A stretch of DNA of 64,000 nt. It comes from Sinohyriopsis cumingii (Eukaryota > Mollusca > Bivalvia > Unionida > Unionidae). This document shows, one piece after another, positions 24,508 through 34,574 of the stretch (within the stretch, counting starts at the first letter, position 1; each line of letters opens with the position of its first letter). The translations under genes were made by a program, and so were the position numbers. The stretch is from the NCBI GenBank assembly GCA_028554795.2, contig CM068831.1, forward strand, positions 63,516,982 through 63,580,981, given 5' to 3'. Below the pieces are notes generated by a model. The model was not told where the DNA came from, ran no database searches, and worked only from the letters and a program-made list of their open reading frames with translations.

Positions 24508-24636
24508 CTTTTATAAATATTTACAATCCAATTCACAATTCACAACAGAGCACTTTAAAAAGTTCATAAACTTCTTCTGTCTCATTGTTCACTCTCTGAG
24601 TTTTTTGAATTTCTTCACCACCACAGTCTTTTCCTC

Positions 24637-25017
24637 CTATTCCTCCTCACTTTCTTCTCTTCTTCTTTTCTTCTCCTGTTTCTTTTTCTTCACCTGTTTT
24701 CTTCCTCTTCTTCCTCTGAAGAATCCCTCTCTTCTTCTGACTCCTTGTTTCTTTTTTGGGCAATCTGGAGACCAGTGTCCTTTTTCTTGACAATAATAAC
24801 AGGTATCTTGACTTTTGTCTTTTCTAGCCCCTTTTTTTCTTTTTTGACGGTCTGGACACTCTGAAGACCAATGCCCTTTCTTCTGACAGATATAGCAAGT
24901 ATCTTGACTTTTATCTTGAAAGGAAGGAGAGTAGTCCCTCGGCTGGTCTGAAGAGAATTTTTGGATGACCCCTCGCAAAGCTCTGATGAAACGTTCGATC
25001 TGGGTAGTCTCTTCCAT
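24637..25017 (-). CDS. CCHC zinc-knuckle protein, ~126 aa
   Basis: The ATG at 25017 (METTQ-type start) is preferred because a TATATAAAAG box lies at about 25073-25081, and the longer frame has only a GTG start. Two retroviral-type zinc knuckles are plain: CYICQKKGHWSSEC and CYYCQEKGHWSPDC, both C-x2-C-x4-H-x4-C, in adjacent KSQDTCY repeats. They are followed by a K/R/E-rich tail. CCHC knuckles bind single-stranded nucleic acid, so a role in genome or RNA binding is likely (inference). It is transcribed divergently from PolB and convergently with the gene at 23732. The frame is intact although PolB beside it is broken. Confidence 0.75.
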   Translation of the reverse strand: MEETTQIERFIRALRGVIQKFSSDQPRDYSPSFQDKSQDTCYICQKKGHWSSECPDRQKRKKGARKDKSQDTCYYCQEKGHWSPDCPKKKQGVRRREGFFRGRRGRKQVKKKKQEKKRRREESEEE

Positions 25018-25070
25018 CGTTGTGCTCGGTTTGAGAGTGAAATGAATAGTGAAAGGACAAGACACATACC

Positions 25071-25104
25071 CTTTTATATACGCTGGTCTGCTATGACTAT
25101 AAAT
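25071..25104. promoter_or_regulatory. divergent TATA boxes, zinc-knuckle gene / PolB
   Basis: Minus strand TATATAAAAG at 25073-25081. Plus strand CTATAAATT at 25097-25105, about 50 bp before the PolB ATG at 25152. The two TATA boxes are ~20 bp apart. Confidence 0.55.
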
Positions 25105-25151
25105 TAGTCCATGGTGTTTAAACTTTAGTCATTTGACATTTTGCTATCAAG

Positions 25152-28100
25152 ATGAAACGATCCAATTCATTTGAGAAGAAGGAAGAAGAAAGTAAGAGGC
25201 AGAAACGTGCTTTATCGCCTCGTACCAGGGCTGAAGTCTTGGCACAAATTCATGCCAGTGATTTTGAAGAGGACATGAGTGAACCAGAATCCAAACCCTC
25301 TAAACAAAGTTCACCACCCTTAGTCAACCGTGAAAAGTACTATTCCATTCAAGAGACGGAAGAGCATCCCTCTAGAAAATTTAGAACTACAGCTTACAAA
25401 TACACGGTGAAGTTTAAAGATTTCAAGTCCGAAGTACTGTTAGAGAAAGCAGAAGGGTTCATCACCGAGATGTGGATTGAAATGCTCAGCATGTTTGGCC
25501 TCTCCACCCTGTCTGAGCGAAGGACAAGAACGAGTGCATTGTTCAACTGGTCTGCGCACGTTTGTCAGCCCTGCCTGTTACCAACAACATTTGAAGATGC
25601 AAGGTTCACAGAAGAAATGTGCTTGTCAGCTGCTGAGATTGTGCCCTACCTGTGGACAAGGCATACTTACCAATAATGCCAAGGCACACCTGTGTCGAGG
25701 AAAGAAAAAATGTCACATTTGCTGCCACATCGTGGACTTGGAACACGAATGCTATGTGCAAAAATACCAACCCCAACCAGAGAAAGAGATCGGTCACAAG
25801 AAGAAAGGCAATTTCATCTTTTTCGATTTTGAATGCATGCAAGAGACTGGTATTCACATTCCTAATTTCTGCGTTGGTCATCGAGCGTGCGAGAAGTGCA
25901 TTCAAGAACCTATTTTCAGTCATTGCCTTCACTGCAGCAAGATTTCTGGAGGACGTGAAAAAATCTTTCGAGGACCGAACACGCTAGCTGATTTCGCTCG
26001 ATGGGTCTTACACCCCATCGACAAGACGTGGATCCAAGAGGACATCGAACGTTACGGAGATTGTCATCGTCATGCCACAGTGATGGCTCACAATTTCTCC
26101 GGATACGATGGACAGTTTCTTCACAGATACTATACAGAACATGGCACCGAACGTCCTAAAGTCACTTTGAATGGAGCCAAAATCATTTTCATGCAAGTGG
26201 GACAAGTACAGTTTAAAGATTCGATGAGTTACTTAGCCATGCCTTTGAGTCGAATGCCTAAAACGTTTGGAATGACAGAAATGGCTAAAGGGTGCTTTCC
26301 ACACTTTTTCAATACGGAAGCCAATCAACACACCGTTCTACCCCATTTGCCTGAGGCTCACTATTATGACCCTGACAACATGCGTACCGAACAACGAGAA
26401 GCTTTCTACGCTTGGTACCAGGCTCACGCCTCTGACCCTTTCGACTTTCAGGAAGAAATGCTAAAGTATTGTCGTTCCGACGTGGACATTTTACGGTGTT
26501 GCTGTGGAAAATTTTGAGAACTGTTCATGGAACACGGAGGGGTCGATCCTTTCAAAGAAGCTTGCACCATTGCCAAAGCATGTTCCTTAGTGTACCGGCA
26601 ATGATTCATGCCTGAAAACACCGTGGCTGTCATCAGTCCTCAAATGACCAACTATGTCAAACGTCAATACTCGGTCAAAGCCCTACGCTGGTTACATTAC
26701 TTGTGCGACAAGGAAGACAAATGGATTCAGCATGCCCGCAACGGAGGGGGTGAAAAGACCATCAGAATGCATTCGGTCGATGGTTGGGACTTAGAAAACC
26801 CCAAGATTGTGTACGAGTTTAAAGGTTGCTTATTTCACGGATGCCCCGTCTGTTACCCTGACCGTGGCACTAAAAATCAGTTTTTACAATGAACCATGGA
26901 AGACTTGTACCAGGCCACATGTCAGCAACGCCTAAAGTTAGAACAGGAAGGATACTAAGTGGTGGAAATGTGGGAACACGAGTACCATCACCGTTTGAAA
27001 ACCGATCCAGAGTTTAAACACCTCGTGGAAAGTTACCAGTTCATGGACCCCCTGAACACGAGGGATAGTTTGTACGGAGGAAGGACCAATGCCACCAGTT
27101 TGCTGTACCAAGCCGACGAAGAGAAAGGAGAAGAAATCAAATACTTGGACGTGTGTTCACTGTATCCCTACGTGTGCAAATATTGTCGCTTTCCTGCAGG
27201 GCACCCACAATTGTTGACGGAACACATCGATTTGAAAAACATTCGACAATATGAAGGCTTGATCAAATGTAAAGTTTTGGCTCCCACTGACTTGTACCAT
27301 CCCGTTCTACCTCACCATTGTCAAGACAAGCTGATGTTTCCTTTGTGCCGTACTTGTGCTGAAACGTGCAACCAAGACCAGCCTTGTCAGCACACCCAGG
27401 AAGAACGGGCCTTGACGGGGACGTGGGTCAGCGTAGAATTGTTCAAAGCTCTGGACATGGGATACCAACTGTTAGAAGTGTATGAAATTTGTCACTTTCC
27501 CAAGACAGAACAATACAACAAGGGTGACCCCACTCAGAAAGGCATTTTGGCAGACTACGTGGATGCCTTTTTGAAACTAAAGCAAGAAGCCAGTGGTTAT
27601 CCGTCCTGGTATCACACTCCCGAAGACCAAAAGACATTCAAAGAGAAATACTGGGCACAAGAAGGCATTACTTTAGATCACATCGAGAAAAACAAAGGCA
27701 GGCGATCGTTTGCCAAAGTGATGTTAAATTGCTTGTGGGGTAAAATGGCACAACGACCGTGTTTACCCAAGAATATTTGACAGAACCTTCCTGCTACTTC
27801 CAGATGATTCACAACAAAACTAAATTCATCAAACACGTGGACGTTGTTCGCGAAGATTTGATCTTAGTCAATTACGAAGAAGATCTGGACTTTGTAGAAG
27901 CCGATCCTTTTGGAAATGTCATCATTGCAGCTTACGTGACAGCTCATGCTCGCTTAAAACTGTACGAAGCTTTAGAACTGTTAGGGGAACGCGTCCTGTA
28001 CTTTGACACGGATAGTTGCATCTACATCGATCACCCGAGTCAACAGCACTCTAACATCGAAGGAGACCGTTTAGGAGCCTGGACAGACGAGCATTCTGAT

Positions 28101-28448
28101 GACAAGATTCTAAGTTTCGCCAGTGGCGGTCTTAAAAATTACGGCTACGAATACCGGGACAAACAAGGAGAAGTGCACACGAAGTGTAAAGTGAAAGGAT
28201 TGACTCTGAATTATCGTACCAGTCGAGTGGTGAACTTTGGCGTATTGAAAGAAGCTTTGCAGTCTAGAGAAGATGAACACTTTAAAGTGACCACCTATCA
28301 ACCGAACAAGATTGTACGTTTACCCACTGACCACATCGTCAGTCGACCCTTGGAAAAAGTCTGTCAAATCGTGTATCAGAAGTGAGTGCGGCTTCCCAAT
28401 CACTTTATATTGCCATATGGACATGTCGGTATAAAACATTGGTTGTAA
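25152..28448 (+). pseudogene. polB: protein-primed DNA polymerase B, broken
   Basis: A polymerase of family B of the Polinton/adenovirus type that would copy the element. Motifs are in order: Cys-rich N-terminal region (CPTCGQ..H.C..KKCHIC), Exo I FFDFECM near 25821, Exo II AHNFSGYDGQF near 26085, Exo III YCRSDVDIL near 26467, motif A DVCSLYP near 27148, motif [11 protein letters not shown] near 27717, motif C YFDTDS near 28001. The span is ~1,100 codons. It is interrupted by frameshifts near 25480 and 27765 and by stops at 26515, 26602, 26890, 26956 and 28383. The last is CGA to TGA when compared with element B. Confidence 0.95.
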
Positions 28449-28471
28449 GTGGATAGCCACTCACCAGAAGC

Positions 28472-28902
28472 ATGACTACGCCACAGCAAGAATCAAGTGA
28501 GAAACCTGATGAGAACTACAAGTTCAAACCCTACCATTTTCCAGTCTTCTTACCTGACTATTGTGATTGTGCCCGTCGATTGGACACATTTCAGAAATAG
28601 TTTACGGATAGGGAAGGATTACCTTCTTCGCATGTTTTAGCTAGAACAGGATTTGTCTACTTGGGACCTGAGTCAGGATTGGGATATGAAGTACAGTGTT
28701 TCGCTTGTGGACTGAAGTTACGAATGGATCTATGTATCTATAAAGGTTCAGCTATTCTGGAACACACTCGATGGTCTTTGCACTGCCCTTAACTTTCTAT
28801 GGCCTTTCCACCCATTACAATTATGACGGTACCTTAGAGACAGTACCTTCAAAAACTAGATATAAAAAAGGAACGATGTACAAGCTTGAGACTGCATTGT
28901 GA
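28472..28902 (+). pseudogene. BIR-domain (IAP-like) gene 1, broken copy
   Basis: Counterpart of the intact gene at 63309-63767. It has the same order: YCDCARRLDTF, then GFVYLGPES, CFACGLKL and the H..W..C end of a baculovirus IAP repeat. It is broken by TAG at 28598 where element B has Trp, by TAA at 28790 within the zinc-binding end, and by an indel of about 10 bp near 28815. A TATAAAA box ~35 bp upstream overlaps the end of PolB. Confidence 0.88.
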
Positions 28903-28969
28903 CTAGTATAAAAAGGGGCTATGGTCAAGATCGATAGTTCATTGTGACTACCAAGACCAAGCGAACAAG

Positions 28970-29605
28970 ATGAATCCTTTCAGAGAAACACAAAACAAGT
29001 TCAGAAAGGCACAATTCAAGTTTGGGGCTTCTGAAGTGGAATGTGATTGTGAGCCTTGCGATGGGAACGATGCTGTATGCTGTGACCTTAGCAATGCCGT
29101 AAAGCATCATGAGAACTTTGTTCTCACTACCCCTCTCATGGAAAGTGATGCTGTGCGTGTCAAACCTGAGGGATGCGAAAGCGATGCTGCTCGTCCTCTT
29201 GGACACTTTACTGGGTTTCATTTTAAATGTGGATGTTCACCTTCACGTCTACCCCCCTACGGATGTCATCCAGACTTGAGCAAACTCCTGTCCATGTCAC
29301 CCAGCCCTCATCGAAACGAACCTGTGAAAGACGAATATTCGTTCCCTGTGTGTTTGTCGGAATACTGCGACTTTGAAAATCGTCTTCAATCATTCAAATG
29401 AAAATGGCCAAAGTATCTGGGAGGACCGATCCCCAAAGAATTAGCCAGAGCCAGATTTTTCTACTTGCACGAAGGGGATAAAGTCAAGTGCTTCAGTTGC
29501 GGTGTGTCACTTCACCACTGGGAACCACAAGATTCGGCCTATCTAGAACATGCTCGTTGGTCACCGAATTGTCATTACTTACCCTTAGTGGGACCGAGAC
29601 ATTGA
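28970..29605 (+). pseudogene. Cys-rich plus BIR-domain gene 2, in-frame TGA
   Basis: The first part (143 codons) ends YCDFENRLQSFK at a TGA (29399-29401). The same frame then continues KWPKYLGG and a canonical BIR: CFSCGVSLHHW.., H, WSPNC in C-x2-C-x16-H-x6-C spacing, stopping at 29603. The same TGA is in the copy in element B. Compared with B, the amino-terminal Cys-rich segment is shorter by roughly 35-40 residues. A TATAAAAAGG box lies ~60 bp before the ATG. Confidence 0.85.
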
Positions 29606-29616
29606 AGTAACTTACC

Positions 29617-30049
29617 ATGTCGTTAAAGAAGAAACCAGATTGGTTAGGAGTCAAATGTTGGACATCATCGAGACCAGTATTTAAACTTCATTTCAAAAAC
29701 GATATTGAATCATTACCTAAAGAACTGCAAGAGAAGATTTACAAGGAAGTTTGGCAGGGGCTTGCCAGAGTGAAATCTCAATGGATAACTGTAGAACTTT
29801 TATTCCGAGAAATTCACAAGAGATAAGTGAAAAAAGTCAACCAGTGTGTTAGATTTCTCTGGGTCAAGGGTGCATTCATACTATTATATCGCTTTAGACC
29901 GTTTACATCAAAAGAGTTCAATGAGATTCTTGAACGTTACCCTGAATGGCAGTGGTCTGAAATTACTCACTATGTGGATTACTTTTGCTCTAGGAGAAGA
30001 TTGTGAATTGTACGTTTTAAGTGATGATCTTGGTAATATAAGATTTTAG
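29617..30049 (+). pseudogene. F-box-like protein, broken homologue of the element B pair
   Basis: ATG 29617 opens a 69-codon frame with SLPKELQEKIYKEVWQGL, matching the LPEELRERIYRELV segment of the genes at 62022 and 61491. After a stop at 29824, sequence in another frame (FNEILERYPEWQWSEITHY) corresponds to the IRELI..FFQWSDIVQH region of the B copies. It is therefore a frameshifted remnant. The LPxEL..I pattern is like the start of an F-box, but the assignment is weak. Confidence 0.55.
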
Positions 30050-30053
30050 TCTT

Positions 30054-30097
30054 AGGGGGATGTTTTCCTTCAGGTCTGCGCTTTAACTATAAGAACC
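30054..30097 (+). promoter_or_regulatory. shared terminal-gene promoter, copy in element A
   Basis: GGGGGATGTTTTCCTTCA then GGTCTGCGCTTT and CTATAAGAACC. The same block, with CGTNCGCGCTTT before the TATA, occurs three times on the minus strand of element B (52208-52251, 51359-51400, 50556-50598), each just upstream of a small helical-protein gene. In A the leader is split by the insertion at 30120-31498. Confidence 0.8.
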
Positions 30098-30119
30098 TAC
30101 AGTATTCGTCATTCAGACC

Positions 30120-31498
30120 GTGTGATCGACGAGAGAATCTAATCCGAAACCGGCTAAGCAATGAAATTATCTAAATTACACTAATAAATACTTACATAAA
30201 ATATATATATATCAAATTTGGACCAATGGCGAAGACAAGGATTCGGTCTCCCCGAACTCTCCATTTATGAGAGGCGAGTGTGATCGACGAGGGAATCTAA
30301 TCCGAATCTAGCCAAAAGTATTACAAAATAAATACACTCACAAAACAAGTACCAAATTCTGAACAATAGAAAAACTCATTTTATCAAAACTAGCCCACTG
30401 ACTGATAAAACTCTACAAACAAATATCATTAAATTAAAAAACACCTAGTTCAAATACCAGGAAGAAATATACAGGGGGTGGGTGGTGGGAAAAACAAAAC
30501 AAACCTTCTCCACTTCTCCTAACTTAATACTCACCTAACACCCTAACTAACAGCTCCAAAAGTCTATCTTCTACATAGGTGACAGCTAAGACAAAAACTA
30601 GGTATAACCATATAGTCCCAAAATAGAACGTAAAAGGTGGTCGCAAGAATAGACCATCAGGGATCCCCCGTATTAAGACCCTAAACTTACACATATAAGG
30701 TAGTCAAAAAAACCCAACGACTATCGGGCCCGGCGGCACAATGCTGCAAATATAACAAATATATAGAATACCACCCCAAAAATTACTTGTATAAGGTAGT
30801 CAAAAAAAACCAGTGACTATAGGGCCAGCAGCACAAGGCTGCAACCAAAATTTACAACTAGATAATTAGGACCCAAAAACAATTACTCAGTAAGATGGAA
30901 AAAACACCAACTCCATCCAGGGCCAGCAGCACAAGGCTGCAAAACCAATCGACAAATACTGTCACCTAAAAGCTAACATCGACCTCAATAGACTCTATCT
31001 CTCTTAAAAACAGCACAGAGTTTTTATGATTCAAAATTCCAAAGACGGAAATTTAGAACAAAAATACCCTGGATCAGAAAAACCCTGCTAACCTGTGGCA
31101 AGACAACTCCGCCCGAGCCTGACCACTTTCGCCCTTTGCGACGGACAGACATCAAAACACATACGTGCAGTGCACGCATCATAAATTAAAAATACGGACT
31201 AGATCGGGTCCAATCCCACTAGTCGCTAATCAATGCAAATGAATGACAGAGTGTGTGCTGGGTCCAATCCCACTCAAACAAAACATAGGCCTTACAATCA
31301 GATCGATGTGTACACAAAAGTACCTTGACCTGACGGCCCAATCAATTAGTGTTCTGTGAACACAGATATGCCTGGAGGAAGTGGCTCCATTCCTTCCTCC
31401 AAGGAGTAATCAGTTAGGTGCCTGTGGCATCATGAACCAGTGGTACATGCTCAATGCGAAGCGCACGCCACTATAATTCAACTCAACAACAACAACAA
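30120..31498 (+). mobile_element. 1.38-kb non-coding retroposon-like insertion
   Basis: The insertion splits the leader between the TATA box (30088) and the ATG (31533). It is flanked by an 11-bp near-identical duplication, TCATTCAGACC (30109-30119) and TCGTTCAGACC (31499-31509). It ends in ACTCAACAACAACAACAA, a (CAA)n tail as in many LINE/SINE retroposons. The 5' part holds a 158-bp direct repeat of GTGTGATCGACGAG.GAATC (30120 and 30278). The middle holds a hairpin array (30636-30945) and GGGTCCAATCCCACT twice (~31206, ~31259). The 3' part has hairpins such as GTGTTCTGTGAACAC. No ORF of note. Family not recognised. Confidence 0.8.
30636..30945 (+). repeat. array of covarying double hairpins
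   Basis: Units at 30699, 30795 and 30893 (period 96-98 bp), with a shorter relative at 30636. Hairpin 1 stems are GGTGGTC/GACCATC, GGTAGTC/GACTATC (twice, once imperfect) and GATGGA/TCCATC: the sequence changes but pairing is kept. GGGCC follows, then hairpin 2, GCAGCACAAGGCTGC or GCGGCACAATGCTGC. This looks like selection for RNA or single-stranded DNA structure. Confidence 0.75.
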
Positions 31499-31532
31499 TC
31501 GTTCAGACCATTCCACGGAATAAACAAAGAAG

Positions 31533-32129
31533 ATGGAGGTGACAAAATTACTCAATCTATTAAGAGATATCTATTTTTGGATAATGGATGTTGAATATGT
31601 TGTAGGAAGAATAGAAAAGGAATGGAGTGATGGAAATAGGCAAGACTTGTTAACTATTCAAGTCAAAGGACTAAAGGTGGCCGGAGATCTCATCGCAGGG
31701 ATGATAGAAGAAGAAGTCAACAAGTCAAGCGGATTTACTGACCCACCTTATGTCAGAGTGGGAAGTTTGAAGGAAGCACTGGACCATGTCATCCAAGTCG
31801 GGTGCTTCCTGGAAAAAGTATTGTATTGGATGAAGTGGTGATACGTAAAATGGGGGTTCGACCAGTTGACAAAAACGGAAGAAGTAATGAGGAAAGTGCT
31901 GACGGAAGAGGTAAAGAACATCAAAGAAAAGTGGTCTAAGGAAAGAAAAGAAGAAGAAAATAGAAAGAGAAAAAAAAGCTTTGAGAAACTCAACAATAAC
32001 TGGATAAGAATACAGGAGAAATTCCGAGTGATAGGTCATCCTGACTGGATGCCTGAGTCAGAAATAAAGAAGAAGATGACAGGAATATTGGTAAAAGTTA
32101 GAAGATGGTTGAAGAAGTGGAAGAGTTAG
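31533..32129 (+). pseudogene. small helical protein, terminal-gene family, in-frame TGA
   Basis: The frame from ATG 31533 (context AAGAAGATGG) is open for 102 codons, meets TGA at 31839, and continues in the same frame to TAG 32127, 198 codons in all. The first half (TKLLNLLRDIYF..VKGLKVAGDLIAGMIEEEVNK) has the heptad pattern of the three element B genes (L..L......L..V, then LK..DLI..L..EE). The second half (SLKEALDHVIQ.. and EEVMRKVLTEEVKNIKEK) looks like a second copy of the same domain followed by a lysine-rich tail. The stop is 18 nt before a histone-type stem-loop. Function unknown. Confidence 0.7.
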
Positions 32130-32138
32130 AAGAAGAAG

Positions 32139-32593
32139 AAACCCAAAGGCCCTTTTCAGGGCCACTCATAGGTCTCGAAAAGATCTTGACTTTCATTGCC
32201 TACCCTTTTTTTTTTTTTTTTTTTTTGTTTTAAAAAAAATAAAAAATAGAGACCCCTCCCTGTTTCAATATTCACCTGTTCCATTTCCATAGACCCATCA
32301 GGTCGGGACCTTATTAAAATAGGGTCCTGACCCTGTTCCATTTCCCCTTGATGCTCAACAGGCCCAAGATTTTTTTTTTTTGCCCATGTTAAATTCCCCT
32401 TGACGCTGTACAGTCCCACCCTGTTCAATTCCCCTTGACGCTAAACAGTCCCATATTCCCATGTTAAATTCCCCTTGACGCTATATCGTCCCAAGGGTTT
32501 CCATAATGTTACATTTCCCATTGACGCTATATCGTCCCAGGGTGGTTTTTAATGGTAAGTCCCATTGATGCTATATCATCCCACTTCACTACT
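32139..32593 (-). repeat. terminal inverted repeat of element A, right
   Basis: Inverted copy of 22835-23290, ending CCCACTTCACTACT. It carries the same iterated phrases, the same GGGACC inverted repeat and the stem-loop. The two arms differ at a small number of sites and in A/T run lengths. Confidence 0.93.
32148..32184 (+). terminator. histone-type 3' stem-loop plus downstream box (right TIR)
   Basis: AAA then GGCCCTTTTCAGGGCC (32148-32163), ACTCA, and GAAAAGATC at 32177-32185. It lies 18 nt after the stop of the gene at 31533-32129 and points outward. Confidence 0.87.
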
Positions 32594-32599
32594 ATTGAG
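32594..32599. repeat. 6-bp target site duplication, right copy (element A)
   Basis: ATTGAG, identical to 22829-22834, directly follows the last base of element A. Confidence 0.95.
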
Positions 32600-33299
32600 T
32601 ATATATTTATAAATCTGAAATGGTTAATTAAAAATAGTTATTAGTCAAATTAACAAGGATGCCAGTTACTAGCTTTGATACTCTGTTTTTGTTAACTGAA
32701 AACATGTAGACTCAAGCCACATCTATAATGATAATTTCTGGCACTTTCAAGGCTGATATAGCCCTTTCATTAAAACCTGCAAACATTTTTGACAATTTTA
32801 TCTGCACACATTGCTGTACATTTTATACACATCTGACTTGCCAGTATTTCTCCCAGCCATTGAGCTACCATTGGCAGAAGAGATCTTTTTGCGAAAAATA
32901 TTTCCAAATCAAATCCTGTTTGGTTACTTGTAAATCGACATGGAATAGCACAACCCTAGCACAAATATTACTATCCCTACTTCGTGGAGACATTGAGGCT
33001 ATGACATTGTAGCTACTCAACCTTCTGTCCTATGACCATTTTGAATTTTGCGCTAGATATGGCTGTTACCAAATACCGGTGTCTAAACAGTACATAGGTG
33101 CTTTCTGGAAAGATTTGCATGCAGTAAGATTGCACATCAGATCCACAATATTTCCATCAATATCAACACAGATTGGAGGGGGGCCTTTGAAATTGTTTCT
33201 ACATATTTAAACAGGTTTTCAATGAATTGTTGCTTTTTGTTTTTATTAGCAGGTATTTATACATTTATAAAATGAGTGTCCTGTATCACAATATGTATC
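32600..33299. other. non-coding host DNA
   Basis: A 94-codon ORF at 32728-33012 is open but has no recognised family, skewed composition or splice support. Otherwise nothing is seen. Confidence 0.4.
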
Positions 33300-33640
33300 A
33301 ATCTTCCTGCAAAAAAGTTTCCCTTGTTTTTTTGCTCCCAAGTTACTCCCATTTTATTCTTGATAAAAGTAGCTACCCCTCCCCTTACATCTCCTTATAA
33401 TCATTCACAATTATAACCCCATTTAATTTTTCCTCATATGAAGTTATTAGTTCTTTAGTCAACTTATTATGTGTTTCTTGTATGAAAATCATATCATAAT
33501 TTGTCTTGTTGTTTAGTTTAATTATTTTTTCCCTATTTATTCAGTTTAAATTTGCTGAGGCTATATGGAAGTTTTTTATATCCATTTTCGCCTCTCCACC
33601 AGGTTGTCGCATTTTTGGTTATACATTAAGTATTATTAGT
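33300..33640 (-). pseudogene. L1-type endonuclease fragment, minus strand
   Basis: Minus-strand translation gives NFHIASANLN, then KTNYDMIFIQETHNKLTKEL, the amino-terminal AP-endonuclease pattern of L1-type ORF2 with the QETH motif. Stops follow within 100 codons. It is an isolated 5' piece. Confidence 0.72.
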
Positions 33641-34574
33641 TTTAATTTAGAATTGAAATATCACCTAGGGGATCAAATAGTAATTTATTAGTCAACATGT
33701 AGACCCACTCCATGACCTTCTTGAATCTGTAACCCAGAAATTCCGATTAACTATGCATCTTTTAGAATCATACAATACATTATATAAAATATGGTAATGT
33801 ATACCTTAAAACAATACTGCATTTTAATCCAAGTTTCCAATTTTGCAAGAAGTTGTCCCGCACATGCAAAATCATCTGCTACCCAATATGTAAACTTGTC
33901 GCCAGAACATAAATTCTCAAAAAATTCCCCAGCGTATAGTCTGTTTCTAAATTCTTTAGTAATTTTCCCCCATCAACAAGACGCAAACACATTGCATCCT
34001 ATTTCATTGTTGTTTCTCTTCCACATAATAGCTTATTTTTTATAAAATGTTAAACTTTACTAATCTTTTTTCAAGATCACTTTAGTTTGCAAAAATATAT
34101 CTTGTCATTTATTGGCATTCTACATTGAATTTTGTAAACTAGCTATAAACCTGACCTAATTACTCAACTTAACTGCTGACAGAAACAGTCTACAGTAAAT
34201 GTATTTCATTTCTATAGCTCGATGGATAAACATTACATCTTTTAAAGCTGTGCACAGAATAGGCCGACATATCACGAGTCAGGAAAACATGGGGGTGGTA
34301 TCCCCTGTGTCCAAAATTAATATCATTTTGAATAGAATATTCTAGTGACAATTGTCTCTTTTCAAATGGTAAGCATTGCTTTTTTTTATTTTCGTCAATC
34401 TGTCAAATTTGGTATGCATTTTGCTTTAATATTTGAGATGGAAACCTTAGGTGCATAGAAATGTCAGACAGCATTGTACATCATGGATGGTGTCCAACAT
34501 ACTTTTATGATCATAAAACAAAATCCCATTGTTTTAGTTATGGCCACTGATTTAAAAAATATTCATCCAAGCTA

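Larger units (their letters stand above)
22835..32593 (+). mobile_element. Maverick/Polinton element A, deleted copy (9,759 bp)
   Basis: The element is bounded by ATTGAG duplications and ~455 bp terminal inverted repeats beginning AGTAGTGAAGTGGGA. It contains, left to right, a 76-codon minus gene, a coiled-coil Q-rich gene, a zinc-knuckle gene (minus), a broken PolB, two broken BIR genes, an F-box-like gene, a promoter, a 1.38 kb insertion and a helical-protein gene. Compared with element B it lacks ATPase, integrase, capsid proteins and protease. The join lies near 30050, between the F-box-like gene and the promoter of the last gene. Mutated PolB and BIR genes show it is dead. It could only have been mobilised in trans. 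Confidence 0.93.

Noticed and set aside
24690..25067. 125-codon minus ORF overlapping the zinc-knuckle gene
   Set aside because: Out-of-frame shadow; the CCHC knuckles are in the other frame.
25152..28448. introns as the explanation for PolB interruptions
   Set aside because: The stops lack flanking GT/AG pairs, coding sequence continues without gap on both sides, and the stop checked against B is a point change.
30636..30945. CRISPR-like array
   Set aside because: Repeats are hairpins with ~97-bp period in a eukaryotic context, units are divergent, and there are no spacers of constant length or cas genes.
32156..32428. 90-codon ORF in the right TIR (and its mirror at 23091)
   Set aside because: Both lie in the terminal repeats, start at iterated units and run through homopolymers; length differs with run length. 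Non-coding repeat is the simpler view.
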